From Flavobacteriales bacterium (GTDB taxonomy: Bacteria > Bacteroidota > Bacteroidia > Flavobacteriales > UBA7430), in the NCBI GenBank assembly GCA_002707145.1, contig PAMD01000002.1:1-63479 (forward strand): 63,479 bases of DNA, in the 5' to 3' direction. Positions 62,657 through 63,479 of this stretch are shown piece after piece; position 1 is the first letter of the stretch, and each line of letters begins with the position of its first letter. The notes under the pieces were generated by a model that saw only the letters and a list, made by a program, of their open reading frames with translations, was not told where the DNA came from and searched no databases. Position numbers and translations under genes: made by a program.

Positions 62657-63479
62657 AACGAGTATTAATTATATCTTATTATTGGCCTCCAGCCGGAGGT
62701 ATTAGTGTGATTAGGCCACTAAAGTTAGCTAAATATTTGAAGAACCAGGGCTGGGTTCCAATTATCTGCACCGCAAAGAATCCTCATTTTCCTTTTGAAG
62801 ACTTTACTTCAATAAATGATAATGAAGAGGAGTTTGAAGTCCTTAAGGTTCCTATTTTTGAGCCATATGGTATCTATAAATCTTTGACTGGACAAAAGGA
62901 TCAATCGGCTTTGGCCGATGTGATCCAGAACGTTCACAAAAAAACATTAATTCATCAATTTTCAGTTTGGATTCGAGGGAATTTTTTTGTCCCTGATGCC
63001 CGATGTTTTTGGATTCGTCCTGTGATCAAAAAAATATCTACTTATATATTAGAAAATCCAATTGATGCTATTATTACTACAGGACCTCCTCATTCGGTAA
63101 ACCGAATTGGTGCACTTTTGAAGAAGAAATTTAATTTGCCATGGATATCCGATTTTCAAGATCCGTGGACTCAAGTCGATTATTACAAACATTTCAAGAT
63201 TACTTCTTGGGCACATGCTCGGCATAGAAAGATGGAAAATCAAGTCTTTGCAAATGCAGATTTAATTACAATTGTAAGTGATTCGTGGAAAGCTGATCTG
63301 CAGCAAATAGGAGCAAAAAGAGTCGAAGTGATTCCTTTGGGTTTTGATCCGGACGATTTTAAGTCTAGTTCTAATTTAGATCAATTATTTTCAATGACTC
63401 ATTTGGGTCTCCTAGGTGAGGATAGAAATCCAGAAACATTGCTCCACGTAATCAAATCCATTTGCTTGGAAAATTCTAA
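62653..63479 (+). CDS. Glycosyltransferase, GT4-like (partial, runs off the right edge)
   Basis: The frame starts at a GTG overlapping the YfhO stop (GTGA) and stays open for 275 codons to the edge. It begins MKRVLIISYYWPPAGGISVIR and contains IDAIITTGPPHSVNRIGALL, LPWISDFQDPWTQVDYY and ADLITIVSDSWKADL followed by VEVIPLGFDPDDF. These fit the acceptor-domain half of a GT-B enzyme of family 4 type, as in surface polysaccharide synthesis. The sugar and acceptor are unknown. The C-terminal nucleotide-sugar-binding half lies beyond the window. Confidence 0.85.
   Translation, partial: MKRVLIISYYWPPAGGISVIRPLKLAKYLKNQGWVPIICTAKNPHFPFEDFTSINDNEEEFEVLKVPIFEPYGIYKSLTGQKDQSALADVIQNVHKKTLIHQFSVWIRGNFFVPDARCFWIRPVIKKISTYILENPIDAIITTGPPHSVNRIGALLKKKFNLPWISDFQDPWTQVDYYKHFKITSWAHARHRKMENQVFANADLITIVSDSWKADLQQIGAKRVEVIPLGFDPDDFKSSSNLDQLFSMTHLGLLGEDRNPETLLHVIKSICLENS

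Noticed and set aside
1..63479. CRISPR arrays, toxin-antitoxin pairs, restriction systems, prophage or insertion sequences
   Set aside because: No spaced direct repeats, transposase, integrase or nuclease motifs were found in reading the proteins and gaps.

Overview
This 63.5 kb window is a dense, AT-rich (roughly one third GC) piece of a Bacteroidota chromosome, most likely from a marine or aquatic flavobacterium-like or cytophaga-like lineage. The lineage call rests on four things. Four long secreted proteins carry type IX secretion (T9SS) C-terminal sorting domains. Many genes are preceded by the Bacteroidota promoter element TAnnTTTG. Shine-Dalgarno sites are weak or absent, with several TTG and GTG starts. 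Typical family members are present (OstA-like protein, putative LptD, DUF4834 plus YfhO, a large subunit of carbamoyl-phosphate synthase without its regulatory domain, a tRNA-guanine transglycosylase without zinc cysteines). I see no rRNA, tRNA, CRISPR array, transposase, integrase or phage gene. This is mostly core chromosome with an accessory secreted-protein block.

Layout. 1-4026 (minus): the 5' part of glutamate formimidoyltransferase, then an AT-rich operon of an E. coli-type quinone-linked D-lactate dehydrogenase and two small SAM methyltransferases. 4235-11021 (plus): lpdA, pabB-tilS (overlapping), dsbD-gmhA (overlapping). 11023-13413 (minus): operon ddl - meaB - unknown 137-residue protein. 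13471-15981 (minus): lptD. 16050-20688 (plus): N-acetylmuramoyl-alanine amidase, MCE/MlaD-like lipid protein, a membrane Fe-S protein, a CCG-domain Fe-S partner and a conserved unknown protein. 20746-28350 (minus): beta-barrel protein, OstA/LptA-like protein, purA, fur, rsh, fumarylacetoacetase. 28435-45283 (plus): glyA, a PKD-repeat T9SS protein, ychF, topoisomerase IV B and A subunits, then three T9SS-secreted proteins (one choice-of-anchor B, two tandem choice-of-anchor L paralogues). 45294-48036 (minus): dnaB followed by an exported protein of the family often labelled asparagine synthetase B. 48235-63479: a lipoprotein, accA, ispE, tgt-lptF/G, an ECF-like sigma factor overlapping rsmG, an MsbA-like ABC exporter, rpmH (too short for usual ORF cutoffs), carB, DUF4834, YfhO and the start of a glycosyltransferase.

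How the genes fit together. An envelope theme recurs. GmhA makes a heptose precursor for LPS. The MsbA-like exporter, an LptF/G permease, an OstA/LptA-like protein and LptD supply pieces of LPS flipping and transport. Ddl and the amidase act on peptidoglycan, the MCE protein on lipid traffic, DsbD on periplasmic thiols, and the T9SS cargo and lipoprotein decorate the surface. The rest is housekeeping: nucleotide synthesis (purA, carB), replication and topology (dnaB, parE, parC), stringent response (rsh), iron or peroxide regulation (fur), tRNA modification (tilS, tgt) and rRNA methylation (rsmG).

I did not find a clearly new defence or mobile system. The points most worth following are the exported amidotransferase-like protein next to dnaB, the MCE/Fe-S gene cluster, the zinc-ligand loss in tgt, a terminator-like hairpin ending at the start codon of the OstA-like gene, a 25-bp perfect palindrome in the only long gene-free gap (53018-53449), and the tandem choice-of-anchor L proteins.
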